A model generated the notes under the pieces. The model saw only the letters and a program-made list of their open reading frames with translations, made no database searches and was not told where the DNA came from. Source: Verrucomicrobiota bacterium (lineage in GTDB: Bacteria > Verrucomicrobiota > Verrucomicrobiia > Limisphaerales > JADJPG01). From it: 44,511 nucleotides of DNA. The stretch spans positions 1 through 44,511 of the forward strand of contig JADJPG010000060.1 of assembly GCA_016713365.1 (NCBI GenBank), read 5' to 3'. Below are positions 34,873 through 43,791 of the stretch, piece after piece (position 1 is the first letter of the stretch; each line of letters starts with the position of its first letter). The translations under genes and the position numbers were made by a program.

Positions 34873-35982
34873 CTACTGCATCCGGCTGAACCACCAGGTA
34901 ACGAGGCGGTGACCGCCGAAGATCCAGACCGTGGCAGCCATCGCGATGTAGGGTCCGTAGGGTAGGCGGCTGGACCATTCTTGTTTCCGAATCGCGATCA
35001 AGAAGACTCCGACCAGTGCTCCGAGAACGGAACTGAACATCAGCGAGAACAACGCGGCTTTCCAGCCGAGGAAGGCACCGATGGCTCCCATGAACTTCAC
35101 GTCGCCGAACCCCATCGCTTCTCGTGGGATGACGAGGCGGTCGGTGACGACTTCCATCCGGGGCACGGTTTCGGGATCGAGCACTTCGTCGCCGAGATGG
35201 AGTTTCTCCGGCATTAAACGAACTTCGATGTCCTTGTAGCTGCGGTCAGGAAGTTCAACGGTCTTGGCCTGGAACTTGATCACGTCGGACTTGCGATAGA
35301 AGAGCTCTTCAAACGGGATTTCTTTATCGGGTAGGATGACACCGGTCTCGGTGAAGATGACGCGCGTGTCCGGCGGCAATTGAATGTCCTGTTTGCCGAA
35401 CATCAGCTTACCGACACGAAGAACGAGATAGACCACGCCCCACCCGACAGCGAGTCCGAGGAAACTTTGGAGGAGGGAGACCGCGTGGGAGGAGGTTCCG
35501 TGAAGGGCCGGAATCGCTGCGGAAAATGCAACGCCGGCGACCATTCCGCCGATCGTGATTTCATCCGGTATGATGAAGTGCTCGAAGTCGATGAATGTGG
35601 CGACGACGAATCCCGCCATGATCACGCCGTAGGCAAGCGCGAGCAGGACGGATTGTTTTCCGACAAGAAGCCAGCATCCGAGAAAGAGGAGGCCCGTGAG
35701 CAGTTCCACCAGGAAGTAGCGCACAGCAATGGGCGCGCGGCAGTTGGCGCATTTGCCGCGAAGCGTCAGCCATGTGACCAGTGGCACATTGAGAAACCAC
35801 GGTATGGAATAACCACAGTGCGGACAGTGGGATGGTGGTGAAACGACGCTGAGCCCTCGCGGCATCCGATGGATGCAAACGTTGAGGAAGCTTCCGACCA
35901 TGCTGCCGAAAACGAAGAAAACGACCGACCAGAAGTGGAACGGTACTGCGGCCCAGACTTCGGGATCAAACATGCGAGCCAT
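34873..35982 (-). CDS. Prepilin peptidase (leader peptidase, A24 family)
   Basis: Membrane aspartyl protease that cuts and may methylate type IV/II pilins. The 369-aa product has the cytoplasmic zinc motif CPHCGYSIPWF ... CANCRAPI, about eight membrane helices and both catalytic sites: IDFEHFIIPDEIT and GFGDVKFMG. The N-terminal SMVGSFLNVCIHRMPRG is classical. Odd: an insert of about 85 mostly hydrophilic residues (from QLPPDTRVIFTETGV to DRLVIPREAM) separates the two catalytic sites and would lie in the cytoplasm; most homologues are 250-290 aa. It lies 17 bases after aroE and is probably cotranscribed. Likely substrates in the window are the pilins at 17078 and 37280. Confidence 0.93.
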   Translation of the reverse strand: MARMFDPEVWAAVPFHFWSVVFFVFGSMVGSFLNVCIHRMPRGLSVVSPPSHCPHCGYSIPWFLNVPLVTWLTLRGKCANCRAPIAVRYFLVELLTGLLFLGCWLLVGKQSVLLALAYGVIMAGFVVATFIDFEHFIIPDEITIGGMVAGVAFSAAIPALHGTSSHAVSLLQSFLGLAVGWGVVYLVLRVGKLMFGKQDIQLPPDTRVIFTETGVILPDKEIPFEELFYRKSDVIKFQAKTVELPDRSYKDIEVRLMPEKLHLGDEVLDPETVPRMEVVTDRLVIPREAMGFGDVKFMGAIGAFLGWKAALFSLMFSSVLGALVGVFLIAIRKQEWSSRLPYGPYIAMAATVWIFGGHRLVTWWFSRMQ

Positions 35983-35999
35983 GCTGGATGCCGGAGAGT

Positions 36000-36929
36000 T
36001 TAGCGACCATAAACGTTTTTAGTGAGTGCTTCACGCATCACCTCTATCGGCGGATTGAGTCCACTCCAAAGCTCCAACGCCTTGGCACCCTGGTAGAGCA
36101 GCATGCCGATGCCGTTGGCGGTCCGACAGCCAGCAGCCCGGGCTGTTTTGAGCCACGGCGTTTCGGCGGGGCGATAGATCATGTCATACGCGGCGCCAGC
36201 CTTGGAAAGGGAGTATTGAGCTGTGTCGAACGGGGAAGGATCGTCTGCTTTCAGGCCGAGAGAAGTAGCGTTCACGACCAGATCAATCGTTTGGTTCGGC
36301 GCCGGATATCCGGAGTGAGCTCTGATGTTTGGGAAGCGCTGGGCGATTTCGGTGATCAAGCCGGCGACCTTGCTTTGCGTGCGATTGACGAGAAACAGTT
36401 CCGCTGCGCCTTCGGCGGCAAGTTTGAGTGCTGCTGTGCGGCCCGCGCCGCCGGCGCCGAGGAGGAGGATCTTGGCGTCGCGAATTGTCACTCCGAGATC
36501 TTCCTGAATCGAGCGAGTCACGGCATCCGCATCAGTGTTGAAACCGCGGGACCTTGTCTTTTGTGGCGTTGTGTCGGTGAAGTCTGCGATTGAGCGCCAA
36601 GTGCCATCGGTGGCGAGGCCTTCGAAGCGGATCGTGTTCACGGCGCCCCACGTGCGAGCGGTATCGTCGAGGACATCCACGATGTCCACGGCGAGCAGTT
36701 TGTGAGGGACGGTCAGGTTGAGGCCGACGAAGCCCATCGCCTGGGCTCCGACGATGGCGGTGCGTAGTTCGTCTGGCTGAACATCAAATGCGAGATAGCG
36801 CCAGTTCAGTTTCAACGCGGCCATGCCCGCGTTCTGCATGGCGGGCGACGCGGAGTGCTTGATGGGATGTCCATAGACCGCGCAGCAGCGCGTGGTCGCG
36901 CTGATCGATGTGGATAACAGTTCAGGCAC
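36000..36929 (-). CDS. aroE: Shikimate dehydrogenase
   Basis: Reduces 3-dehydroshikimate to shikimate with NADPH in aromatic amino-acid synthesis. The 309-aa product carries all marks: GHPIKHSASPAMQNAG (shikimate-binding serines), GLNLTVPHK (catalytic Lys), INTDA-like GFNTDADA, GAGGAGRTAALKLA, VNRT, NATSLGL, YDMIYRPAETPWLKTA and NGIGMLLYQGAKALELW. It lies upstream of prepilin peptidase on the same strand. Length is a little above the usual 270-290 because of a short insert before GFNTDAD. Confidence 0.94.
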   Translation of the reverse strand: MPELLSTSISATTRCCAVYGHPIKHSASPAMQNAGMAALKLNWRYLAFDVQPDELRTAIVGAQAMGFVGLNLTVPHKLLAVDIVDVLDDTARTWGAVNTIRFEGLATDGTWRSIADFTDTTPQKTRSRGFNTDADAVTRSIQEDLGVTIRDAKILLLGAGGAGRTAALKLAAEGAAELFLVNRTQSKVAGLITEIAQRFPNIRAHSGYPAPNQTIDLVVNATSLGLKADDPSPFDTAQYSLSKAGAAYDMIYRPAETPWLKTARAAGCRTANGIGMLLYQGAKALELWSGLNPPIEVMREALTKNVYGR

Positions 36930-37279
36930 GCGTGGCTTTTAGCAGCCTTTCTCCGGCTGTCCAACCTTCAAGCGCTCGACGGAAGGCGGGAGCGTTCGTC
37001 GCCGACGGCGATTGTGCCCAAGGTTGAGACACGGTGATGGATTTCGAGACGGTGAAAACCGCTCGATTGGCTTCAAGGGAGTTTCGGGGGGTGGAAATCT
37101 GCCCGATTTTCGGCGTTTTCGAGGTCCTGATGGACGGGGAGGCGGGGCGAACACCTCTGGCATTCACACTGCTAAAAGCACGGTGCGGTCGGCAGTGGGC
37201 AATCTGTGAACGATGTGCAGCAATAAAATATAACCCGCCTACTGTCTGCGTTCACGCCGCATGTGAAAGGTAACGAGTA
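36930..37279. other. Divergent intergenic region between aroE and the pilin gene
   Basis: About 350 bases. An A+T-rich patch (AATAAAATATAAC, 37222-37234), about 45 bases before the pilin start, is a plausible -10 region, but no matching -35 is clear. A short plus-strand frame (37037-37273) has no recognisable domain and is not called. Confidence 0.45.
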
Positions 37280-37630
37280 ATGAAGATCAATACGCTCCGT
37301 AAGTCGGGCTTCACGCTGGTAGAAATCATGATCGTGGTGGCCATCATCGGCCTCCTCGCTGCGATCGCGATTCCGAACTTCGTGCGAGCGCGCACCGCCA
37401 GCCAGACCAATGCCTGCATCGCCAATCTCAAGCAGATTGAAGGTGCCAAGGCCAACTGGGCGCTGGAAAACAAGAAGACCAGTGCCAATACGCCGGCGAC
37501 GACCGACCTCTATGGCGCGAATCTCTACATCGCGCGCACTCCGGTGTGCCCTGGTGGTGGTACCTATACCATCAACGCGGTGGACACGGCTCCCTCCTGC
37601 AGCTTGTCCGCGAGCGGTCACACGCTCTAA
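37280..37630 (+). CDS. Short type IV/II pilin-like protein (CPxGGxY type), second copy
   Basis: A 116-aa prepilin: leader MKINTLRKSG, cleavage before F, then FTLVEIMIVVAIIGLLAAI with Glu+5. The globular part reads ACIANLKQIEGAKANWALENKK, PVCPGGGTYTINAV and APSCSLSASGHTL, so it shares the CPxGGxY motif and the C-terminal cysteine with the pilin at 17078. A strong terminator follows after 27 bases, which makes this a single-gene unit, as expected for an abundant major pilin. It lies divergently from aroE and prepilin peptidase. Confidence 0.9.
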   Translation: MKINTLRKSGFTLVEIMIVVAIIGLLAAIAIPNFVRARTASQTNACIANLKQIEGAKANWALENKKTSANTPATTDLYGANLYIARTPVCPGGGTYTINAVDTAPSCSLSASGHTL

Positions 37631-37657
37631 GCGTCACTGCTGACAATCAGTCTCGAC

Positions 37658-37692
37658 GGGCCTGAGGTTTGCGCCTCAGGCCCTTTTGTTTT
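37658..37692 (+). terminator. Rho-independent terminator of the pilin gene
   Basis: Perfect 10-bp stem GGGCCTGAGG / CCTCAGGCCC with loop TTTGCG, followed directly by TTTTGTTTT. Confidence 0.93.
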
Positions 37693-37810
37693 CGGATGGT
37701 CCGCTGTTTCGAAATTCACTCGTCAAACGTTTGCGCGTGACTAAAGTCCCCACCACGTTCCTTGCGGAGAATCGCCGTGGCAGCGATTCTTCAGGAAGCC
37801 CGGTTTGTTT

Positions 37811-39340
37811 ATGAAACCTTCTCTGCGCGTCTTGGTGGTCGAAGATTCAGAGTTCGACACTCAGATCATGGTTACTCTCCTCCGGAAGGGGGGATATGAC
37901 GTTACCTACCATCGTGTGGAGGATGGCGAGTCACTGCGGGCGGCGCTCAAGGATCAGGAGTGGCACCTTATTCTCGCGGATTACAATCTCCCTGCGTTCA
38001 GCGCGCCGGCGGCGTTGGACGTGTTGAAGGAAACGGGTCTCGATCTGCCTTTCATCATTGTTTCGGGCGGCATCGGCGAAGACATCGCCGTGGCTTCCAT
38101 GAAAGCGGGAGCCCATGATTATCTGATGAAGGGCAACCTTCACCGTCTGGCGCCGGCGGTGGATCGTGAACTTCGCGAGGCTGCCAATCGCGCGAGCCAG
38201 CGAGAGGCGAAGAAAGCGGTCATTGAGAGCGAGCTGCGTTATCGTCTGTTGTGGGAAACGTGTCCGGATTCGGTCGTGTTGATCGATCCTGATGGTTGCA
38301 TTCGTTTCGCCAATCCCGCGGTGAAAGATGTTTTCGGCTACACCGTCGAGGAGGTGATCGGTCAGCAACTGGGTATGCTGCTTCCCGAGCGCATGCGAAG
38401 CGGGCCGCTGGCGGGCTTCGAGAGATTCTTTCAAGCTGGCAATGCGCGAGTCCGGCTTCGTGCGGTGGAGACCGTTGGCAAGCGCAAGGATGGAACGGAA
38501 ATCCCGATCGAAGTCAGTTTCAGCGACATGATGCTCCACGACCAGCCGCGTCTCGTGGGATTCATCCGCGATATCGCGGAACGCAAGCGCGCAGAACGTG
38601 AGTTGCGGGAGAATCAGGAACAGTTTCGCGTGGCGCGGGAAATTCAGCAGCGCCTGTTCCCAAAGAGCGCGCCGGCGTGTGCCGGGTTTGATATCGCCGG
38701 AGCATCGTTTCCGGCGGAGGCCACGGGGGGTGATTACTTCGATTATCTTCCGATGCCGAACGGCAAAGTGGGCATCGTCGTTGGTGATGTGACGGGGCAC
38801 GGAGTGGGACCGGCGTTGCTGATGGCGGAGACGCGCGCTTATCTCCGGGTTTTGGCGGGCAGGCGCGAGGATCCGGGTGAGATCCTGACCCGGGCCAACG
38901 GAGTGCTGGCGGAAGACGTCGGCACGGAACGCTTCATTACTCTGTTTCTTGGCTGCATTGATCCAGGCACGCGGGGGTTTGTTTACGCGAGTGCCGGGCA
39001 TCCGCCCGGTTACATTTTGGGTGCTGATGGCAAGGTGAAGACGGCATTGAAGAGAACGGGCATTCCACTCGGGATGCGGCCCGACAATGTCTTTGCCGCG
39101 GCGCCAGAAATCATTCTTTCTTCCGGCGATATCGTGCTGCTGTTGACGGATGGAATTGAAGAAGCCTCCGCGCCGGACGATTCGTTGTTCGGGATCGATC
39201 GTATCATCGAGACCGTGCGCGCCAATCGCGACGCTTCAGCGCACGACATTCTGCAATCCCTCTACGAATCGGTCCGAAGCTTCGCGAATCACGGCCCTCA
39301 GCTCGATGACATCACGGCCATCATCATCAAGGTGCAGTAG
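37811..39340 (+). CDS. Response regulator with PAS domain and PP2C-type phosphatase (RsbU/SpoIIE-like)
   Basis: The 509-aa product has three parts. A receiver domain (residues 1-120: VLVVEDSEFD, phospho-acceptor Asp57 in ILADYNLP, Lys in YLMKGNL). A PAS domain (about 145-265: LLWETCPDSVVLIDPDGC, DGTEIPIEVSFSDM, GFIRDIAERKRAE). A SpoIIE/PP2C phosphatase (about 285-509: AREIQQRLFPKSAP, GGDYFDYLPM, VVGDVTGHGVGPALLMA, ASAGHPPGYI, LLLTDGIEEA, DDITAIII) with its metal-binding aspartates. Such proteins reverse phosphorylation of an anti-sigma-factor antagonist under control of a sensor kinase; neither partner is in the window. ATG 37811 with AGGAAG upstream is preferred to the TTG at 37805. Confidence 0.92.
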   Translation: MKPSLRVLVVEDSEFDTQIMVTLLRKGGYDVTYHRVEDGESLRAALKDQEWHLILADYNLPAFSAPAALDVLKETGLDLPFIIVSGGIGEDIAVASMKAGAHDYLMKGNLHRLAPAVDRELREAANRASQREAKKAVIESELRYRLLWETCPDSVVLIDPDGCIRFANPAVKDVFGYTVEEVIGQQLGMLLPERMRSGPLAGFERFFQAGNARVRLRAVETVGKRKDGTEIPIEVSFSDMMLHDQPRLVGFIRDIAERKRAERELRENQEQFRVAREIQQRLFPKSAPACAGFDIAGASFPAEATGGDYFDYLPMPNGKVGIVVGDVTGHGVGPALLMAETRAYLRVLAGRREDPGEILTRANGVLAEDVGTERFITLFLGCIDPGTRGFVYASAGHPPGYILGADGKVKTALKRTGIPLGMRPDNVFAAAPEIILSSGDIVLLLTDGIEEASAPDDSLFGIDRIIETVRANRDASAHDILQSLYESVRSFANHGPQLDDITAIIIKVQ

Positions 39341-39364
39341 CTTCCCCAAAAAAACCGCCCCGTC

Positions 39365-40611
39365 TCATCCGCAAAATTTTTCGAAGGCGCCTCCGAGAAG
39401 ATCCTTTGCGTCGCGTTTCACTTCCGACTCTGTCACGTGCCAGCCAGTGCGCGCGAGGTCCGCGTATTTGCCCACGAGCACCTTGGTGATTAGTTGCCGG
39501 GAATGCCGCCACTTGTAGATCAACTGGTCGAGGACACGGGCGTCCGAGTGCTGGGGTGTCATGCTGAGGCCGATCAATTCGATCCGCATCCGGGCGATCT
39601 CTTCAATCAAGCTCGGGACGTTGGTGAACCACCAGCATCCGAAAACGTGCAAGTTGCGGAACTTCCTCGCCAGCACGCAGAGCTCGTGTTGATTCTCGCG
39701 GGCGAGGACAGTGACCAGAAACTTGTTCTGCGGGAACCGCGCACACAGCTCCTGTAACGCGCTCAGTTTACTGAGCCCGACGCCGTCGCCGGCGAGACTG
39801 AGTTGGGGATTGACCTGGCGTTTCACTCCCATCATCAGGGCCATCGGAAGCCCGTGTTCCTCGCAGTGCGGCAGGACGGCTTGGGCGAGAAGCTGCGAGC
39901 AGATGTCGTTGGAAGGAAAATCGAAGTCTGGTGACAGCGATACCATGAGGTAGCGTGCTCCGATGCGTTTCGTCCAATCGCGAAGGAACCGGCGCACTTC
40001 CAAGATGGTCTTGTCATTCAGGGTGGCGGTGACGTCGTATCCTCATTTGGCCAGAGTAGGCGCGGTTGAATTCCATGCGAGCAGCAGAGGATCAATGCGC
40101 AGTGCCGCGCGAAAACGTGGATCGCGATCGAATCCCGTTTCCCAGACTGGGCGCTCCAGATCATCGAAGGGCGAGTTCGTCATGCAAACGCTGCTGACAC
40201 CGGCCAGTTCCAGGCAGCGGGTGATATAGCTTGAGGCGGACTGTTCGGTGAACCACTTCCGGAGGGCGGTGAGATCTCGATGACGGACGTTAGTCCGAGC
40301 GCGTTGAGAGTCGTGAGAACGCCACGGCATGATTCCGAGACGGGCGAGTGCTCGATGAACAGCTGCCGCCAGATGAGATCGGCCTGCTGGGATTTGGTCA
40401 ACGCCCAGAATTTCTCATAAGGGATGTCCAGATAACGGAACGCCTCGGCGACGAGGTAGTGGTAGACGAGCAGATCATCGATTCCCCACAGGAGAAGTTC
40501 GCCAAAAGCCGGATCGTAGAGATGAGTGTGGATGTCCTGAATCGGGGTGCCGGCCACGATCCGGGTGACCATCGATTCCAGTTCCGGAAACTCTGAACGA
40601 GACGAATTCAT
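39365..40611 (-). pseudogene. Uronate-isomerase-like (UxaC family) gene broken by a frameshift and an in-frame TGA
   Basis: Three pieces form one protein of about 415 residues. Piece 1 (40611 to about 40291) starts MNSSRSEFPELESMVTR and has the metal-binding IQDIHTHLYDPAFG and LLLWGIDDLLVYHYL. A missing base at about 40290 shifts the frame. Piece 2 (about 40290-40046) reads VRHRDLTALRKWFTEQ, VSSVCMTNSPFDDLERP and ends TLAK before TGA (40043-40045). Piece 3 continues in the same frame with GYDVTATLNDK, RYLMVSLSPDFDFP, the aromatic-rich HVFGCWWFTNVPSLIEEI and MTPQHSDARVLDQLIYKW, down to 39365. UxaC enzymes interconvert aldo- and keto-uronates (glucuronate, galacturonate). As written the gene cannot give a full enzyme. 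Confidence 0.8.
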
Positions 40612-40683
40612 TCTGGCGCCAAGCTATCAATCCTCTTTGCCAGTCTCGCGATCAAAATCTGGATAACGCTTGCCTGAGGTCTT

Positions 40684-41265
40684 TCAGAAGTTGCAGTCCA
40701 GCTGCAATGCGTCCTGAAGCAGACGGTTGTAGTCGGCTTGCGGAATTTCGCAGGCGCCGAATTGCTCGAGATGCGGCGTGGTCCATTGGGTGTCGAGGAG
40801 TGTAAATCCGCCGGCACGCAGCCTTTCCACTAGTGCGACGAGCGCACATTTGGAGGCGTCCGTCGCGTGATGAAACATGCTTTCACCAAAGAAGGCCCCA
40901 CGAATGTGAACGCCGTAGAGTCCGCCAACGAGCACGCCGTCCTGCCGAGTCTCGACGCTGTGCGCGAATCCCAGCGCATGCAGTTCGCAGTAGGCGCGGA
41001 TGATCTCCTTGGAGATCCAGGTTTCGCCGTGGGCCGTGGAACAGTGGCGCATGACGAGTTCGAAGTCCTGATCCACGGTAATCGTGAAGGGTTGTTTCTT
41101 AAGCGTGCGCTTCAGGCCGTGCGGAACGTGAAAACGTTCATCCAGCGGAATGATCCCTCTCGGATCGGGTGCGAACCAACGAATGTCACCGCGCGCATTC
41201 ACGGCCATGGGAAATGCGCCGCTGCAATAAGCGGTGATCAGCATTTCGGTGTTCAGTTTGCGCAC
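40684..41265 (-). CDS. aat: Leucyl/phenylalanyl-tRNA-protein transferase
   Basis: Transfers Leu or Phe from tRNA to N-terminal Lys or Arg of proteins, marking them for ClpAP through the N-end rule. The 193-aa product shows the family series: ITAYCSGAFPMA, IRWFAPDPRGIIPLDERFHV, HGETWISKEIIRAYCELHALG, AHSVETRQDGVLVGGLYGV, RGAFFGESMFHHATDASKCAL and LLDTQWTTPHLEQFGA. It is somewhat short compared with Proteobacterial members (about 230 aa), mainly at the ends. It is divergent from the FG-GAP gene. Confidence 0.95.
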   Translation of the reverse strand: MRKLNTEMLITAYCSGAFPMAVNARGDIRWFAPDPRGIIPLDERFHVPHGLKRTLKKQPFTITVDQDFELVMRHCSTAHGETWISKEIIRAYCELHALGFAHSVETRQDGVLVGGLYGVHIRGAFFGESMFHHATDASKCALVALVERLRAGGFTLLDTQWTTPHLEQFGACEIPQADYNRLLQDALQLDCNF

Positions 41266-41460
41266 GTGCCGAATTTACCGAACGACAGAGCTGTCAACCA
41301 GACGGCAGTTTATCGGACGGTCCGCCCCTTCACGGCCACATTTCGTCCCTCGATGGGCGACGAGATGTAACCGCTCGCCGCAAGATTTTGTCTCAACGGC
41401 ACGGTGGCTTGCTTATCGCTCCTACGTGAGCGACGGTCCGCTTTCTGGTTTCCGCGACGA

Positions 41461-41466
41461 TATAAT
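41461..41466 (+). promoter_or_regulatory. Possible -10 box of the FG-GAP gene
   Basis: An exact TATAAT lies 28 bases before the ATG at 41494. The expected -35 position holds a poor match, so the call rests on one hexamer. Confidence 0.25.
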
Positions 41467-41493
41467 CGCGGAGACAGTGTTGCTGCGAAGATT

Positions 41494-42738
41494 ATGATGA
41501 AGTTGCTCAGTTTGTTGGTTGCCGGCTGTATTTGCGGTCCCGTCCCGGGATTCGCTGCGGCGAGCGCTTCGGCTCCGGTGAAGCCGGGAGTTCGGAAGAT
41601 GGAGCAACGCTTGCGGGACATCATTCGCACGGAAGACGTGATGAAGAACACGTTCCGCAATCGGGAACGCGCGGAAGTTCTGAAGACCAGAATGGCATCC
41701 GAGACGAACGCTGTTCGCGTCTGGCAAATGTTGCCTCAACTGGCTGATGAACAATTAAGGGGTGGTGACCCGCGAGGCGCGCTGTCCACTTACGAGAGGT
41801 TTGACCAATTGACTGCATCGCTGGGACAGACTTTGGAGCCGAAAAATCGCCAGATGATTCAGCACGAAAAGGCGGTGTGCTACCTGCGAATCGGTGAACA
41901 ACAGAATTGCCTGACCAATCACACCGTCGAGTCGTGCCTCTTTCCGATTCGCCAGTTGGGCGTGTATCAACAGCAGGAAGGGCCGCGCGCGGCCATTCGC
42001 ATCCTCACCGAAACCCTTCAGCAATACCGGGGAGACTTGAAAGGAGTCTGGCTGCTGAACATCGCCTTTAAGGTGGTGGGTGAGTACCCGGACAAAGTGC
42101 CCACCCAGTGGCTGATTCCGCCAAAGACCTTCGATTCGGAGTATGACATCAAGCCGTTCGTCGATGTTGCGTCGGGTGCGGGGTTGGATCTTCCCGGATG
42201 GGCGGGCGGTTGTGTGCTGGAAGATTTCGACGGCGATGGTTTTCTCGATGTCTTACTGTCGTCATGGCAGAACGGGACTCAGATGCGATTTTTCCGTAAC
42301 AATGGTAATGGTTCATTTACGGAGCGGACGAAGGAGTCCGGATTGCTGGGTGAACTTGGCGGCTTGAACATGGTTCAAGCTGATTACAACAACGACGGTT
42401 GGACGGATGTGCTGGTGCTGCGCGGCGCGTGGTTGGGGGCAGCGGGGCGTTATCCGAATTCACTGTTGCGGAACAACGGCGACGGAACATTTGAAGATGT
42501 GACCGAGGAAGCCGGGCTGCTCAGTTTCCATCCCACGCAGACGGCAGTTTGGTTTGATTACAATGCGGATGGCTGGCTCGATCTTTACATCGGCAACGAG
42601 GTCGTATGGAACGAACCACCATCCCAGCGAACTGTTTCGCAGCAACGGGGACGGTACGTTTACCGAGTGCGCGGCGGAGGTGGGCGTGGATGCGAGCGCA
42701 TACATCAAAGGTGTTGTCGCGGCGGATTTCAACAATGA
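41494..42738 (+). CDS. FG-GAP/VCBS repeat protein, N-terminal part up to a frameshift
   Basis: ATG 41494 starts MMKLLSLLVAGCICGPVPG, a signal peptide (cleaved near FAA-A). About 190 helical, TPR-like residues follow (ALSTYERFDQLTASL, IRQLGVYQQQEGPRAAI). Then FG-GAP/VCBS repeats with calcium-binding loops: VLEDFDGDGFLDVLLSSW, FRNNGNGSFTERTKESGL, QADYNNDGWTDVLVLRG, WFDYNADGWLDLYIGNEV. The frame is lost at 42616-42620, where one extra C makes NEPPSQRTVSQQ out of the expected HPSELFRSNGDG; residues after that are noise. Proteins of this type (CRTAC1-like, ending in ASPIC/UnbV) are secreted and form a propeller. Continues in the next entry. Confidence 0.8.
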   Translation: MMKLLSLLVAGCICGPVPGFAAASASAPVKPGVRKMEQRLRDIIRTEDVMKNTFRNRERAEVLKTRMASETNAVRVWQMLPQLADEQLRGGDPRGALSTYERFDQLTASLGQTLEPKNRQMIQHEKAVCYLRIGEQQNCLTNHTVESCLFPIRQLGVYQQQEGPRAAIRILTETLQQYRGDLKGVWLLNIAFKVVGEYPDKVPTQWLIPPKTFDSEYDIKPFVDVASGAGLDLPGWAGGCVLEDFDGDGFLDVLLSSWQNGTQMRFFRNNGNGSFTERTKESGLLGELGGLNMVQADYNNDGWTDVLVLRGAWLGAAGRYPNSLLRNNGDGTFEDVTEEAGLLSFHPTQTAVWFDYNADGWLDLYIGNEVVWNEPPSQRTVSQQRGRYVYRVRGGGGRGCERIHQRCCRGGFQQ

Positions 42739-43781
42739 CGGACGTCCGGACCTTTACCTCTCCAGTCCGCAGCGGTGCGAATTTCTTTATCGCAACGACG
42801 GACCTCAGGGCGGGAAGACCGGGCCGAAGGCGCCGTGGCGATTCACCAACATCGCGGAGCCAGCGGGCGTCACGGAGCCGATGATGAGTTTTCCCGCCGC
42901 TGCCGCTGATTTCGATAACGACGGACTGCCGGACATTCTCGTGACGGGCTACGCGCTGACTGGCATGGGAGATGTGGTTGCCGATTACATGGGTCGTCCG
43001 TTCCGCTCCGAGAAGGCGCGCTTTTTTCGAAACAAAGGGGATGGCACATTCAGCGACGCCACGAAGGAAGTGGGGCTCGACAAGTTAATCTTCGCGATGT
43101 CGCTCAATTTCGGCGACTACGACAATGACGGCTGGCTGGACTTCCTCGCGGGCACTGGCGATCCGGATTTCGCGACGGTGGTTCCGAACCGCGCCTTCCG
43201 CAATGCCGAGGGGAAACGGTTTCAAGACGTGACGACCTCAGGCGGACTGGGCCACCTGCAGAAAGGCCACGCGATCTCGTTCGCGGATATCGACAACGAT
43301 GGGGACCAAGATGTCTTCGAAGTCATTGGCGGAGCCTATACGGACGACACGTATCACGGTGCTGCTGAAGAATCCCGGTCACGGCAATCACTGGCTGACA
43401 CTGAAACTCGAAGGCCGCACTTCCAATCGCTCGGCGCTCGGCGCGCGCATCAAAGTGAACACGCGGACGGAGAATGGCGCGCAGGCGTTCTACAAGACGA
43501 GTCCAGCGGGTGCGAGTTTCGGGGCGCTCACGCCCTTGCGGCAGAGATTTGTCTGGGCCGGGCAATGGCGATTGAGTCCGTCGGGGATCTTCTGGCCTAC
43601 CACCGGACAGACGCAGGTCCTTCGCGGCCTCCGATGAAATCTGCAGTTTCCCATTCCGTGCAAGAGGTGAAACAACGCGATCCAGCTCAAGCTTGGCTCG
43701 TTTGACTTGCGCCCGCCGTTGGAGAAATTCTGCGGCCCTCCTGGCACGGCCATTCCTTCGGCACTTCCGGCGCGCAGATAG
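42554..43781 (+). pseudogene. FG-GAP/ASPIC-UnbV C-terminal part with several frameshifts
   Basis: From about 42620 the frame is SELFRSNGDGTFTECAAEVG, then GVVAADFNNDGRPDLYLSS, AAADFDNDGLPDILVTGY, NFGDYDNDGWLDFLAGTG and FADIDNDGDQDVFEVIGGAY. At 43353-43359 two bases are missing, and the ASPIC/UnbV domain continues in another frame (VLLKNPGHGNHWLTLKLEG, NRSALGARIKVNTRTENGAQ). Further single-base shifts fall at about 43544, 43583-43586, 43632 and 43670-43672; joining the pieces gives EICLGRAMAIESVG, IFWPTTGQTQVLRGL, MKSAVSHSVQE and NNAIQLKLGSFDLRPP, with a stop at 43779-43781. Either the 3' half is decayed or the base calls here are poor. Confidence 0.7.
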
Positions 43782-43791
43782 TCCTCTGGCT

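Noticed and set aside
37037..37273. Plus-strand frame of 79 codons before the pilin gene
   Set aside because: No recognisable domain, covers the probable pilin promoter, and composition is not protein-like.
8246..40045. TGA used as a sense codon genome-wide, given two in-frame TGAs
   Set aside because: TGA ends many intact genes here (for example fau, rarA and the DUF1501 gene), so the code is standard.
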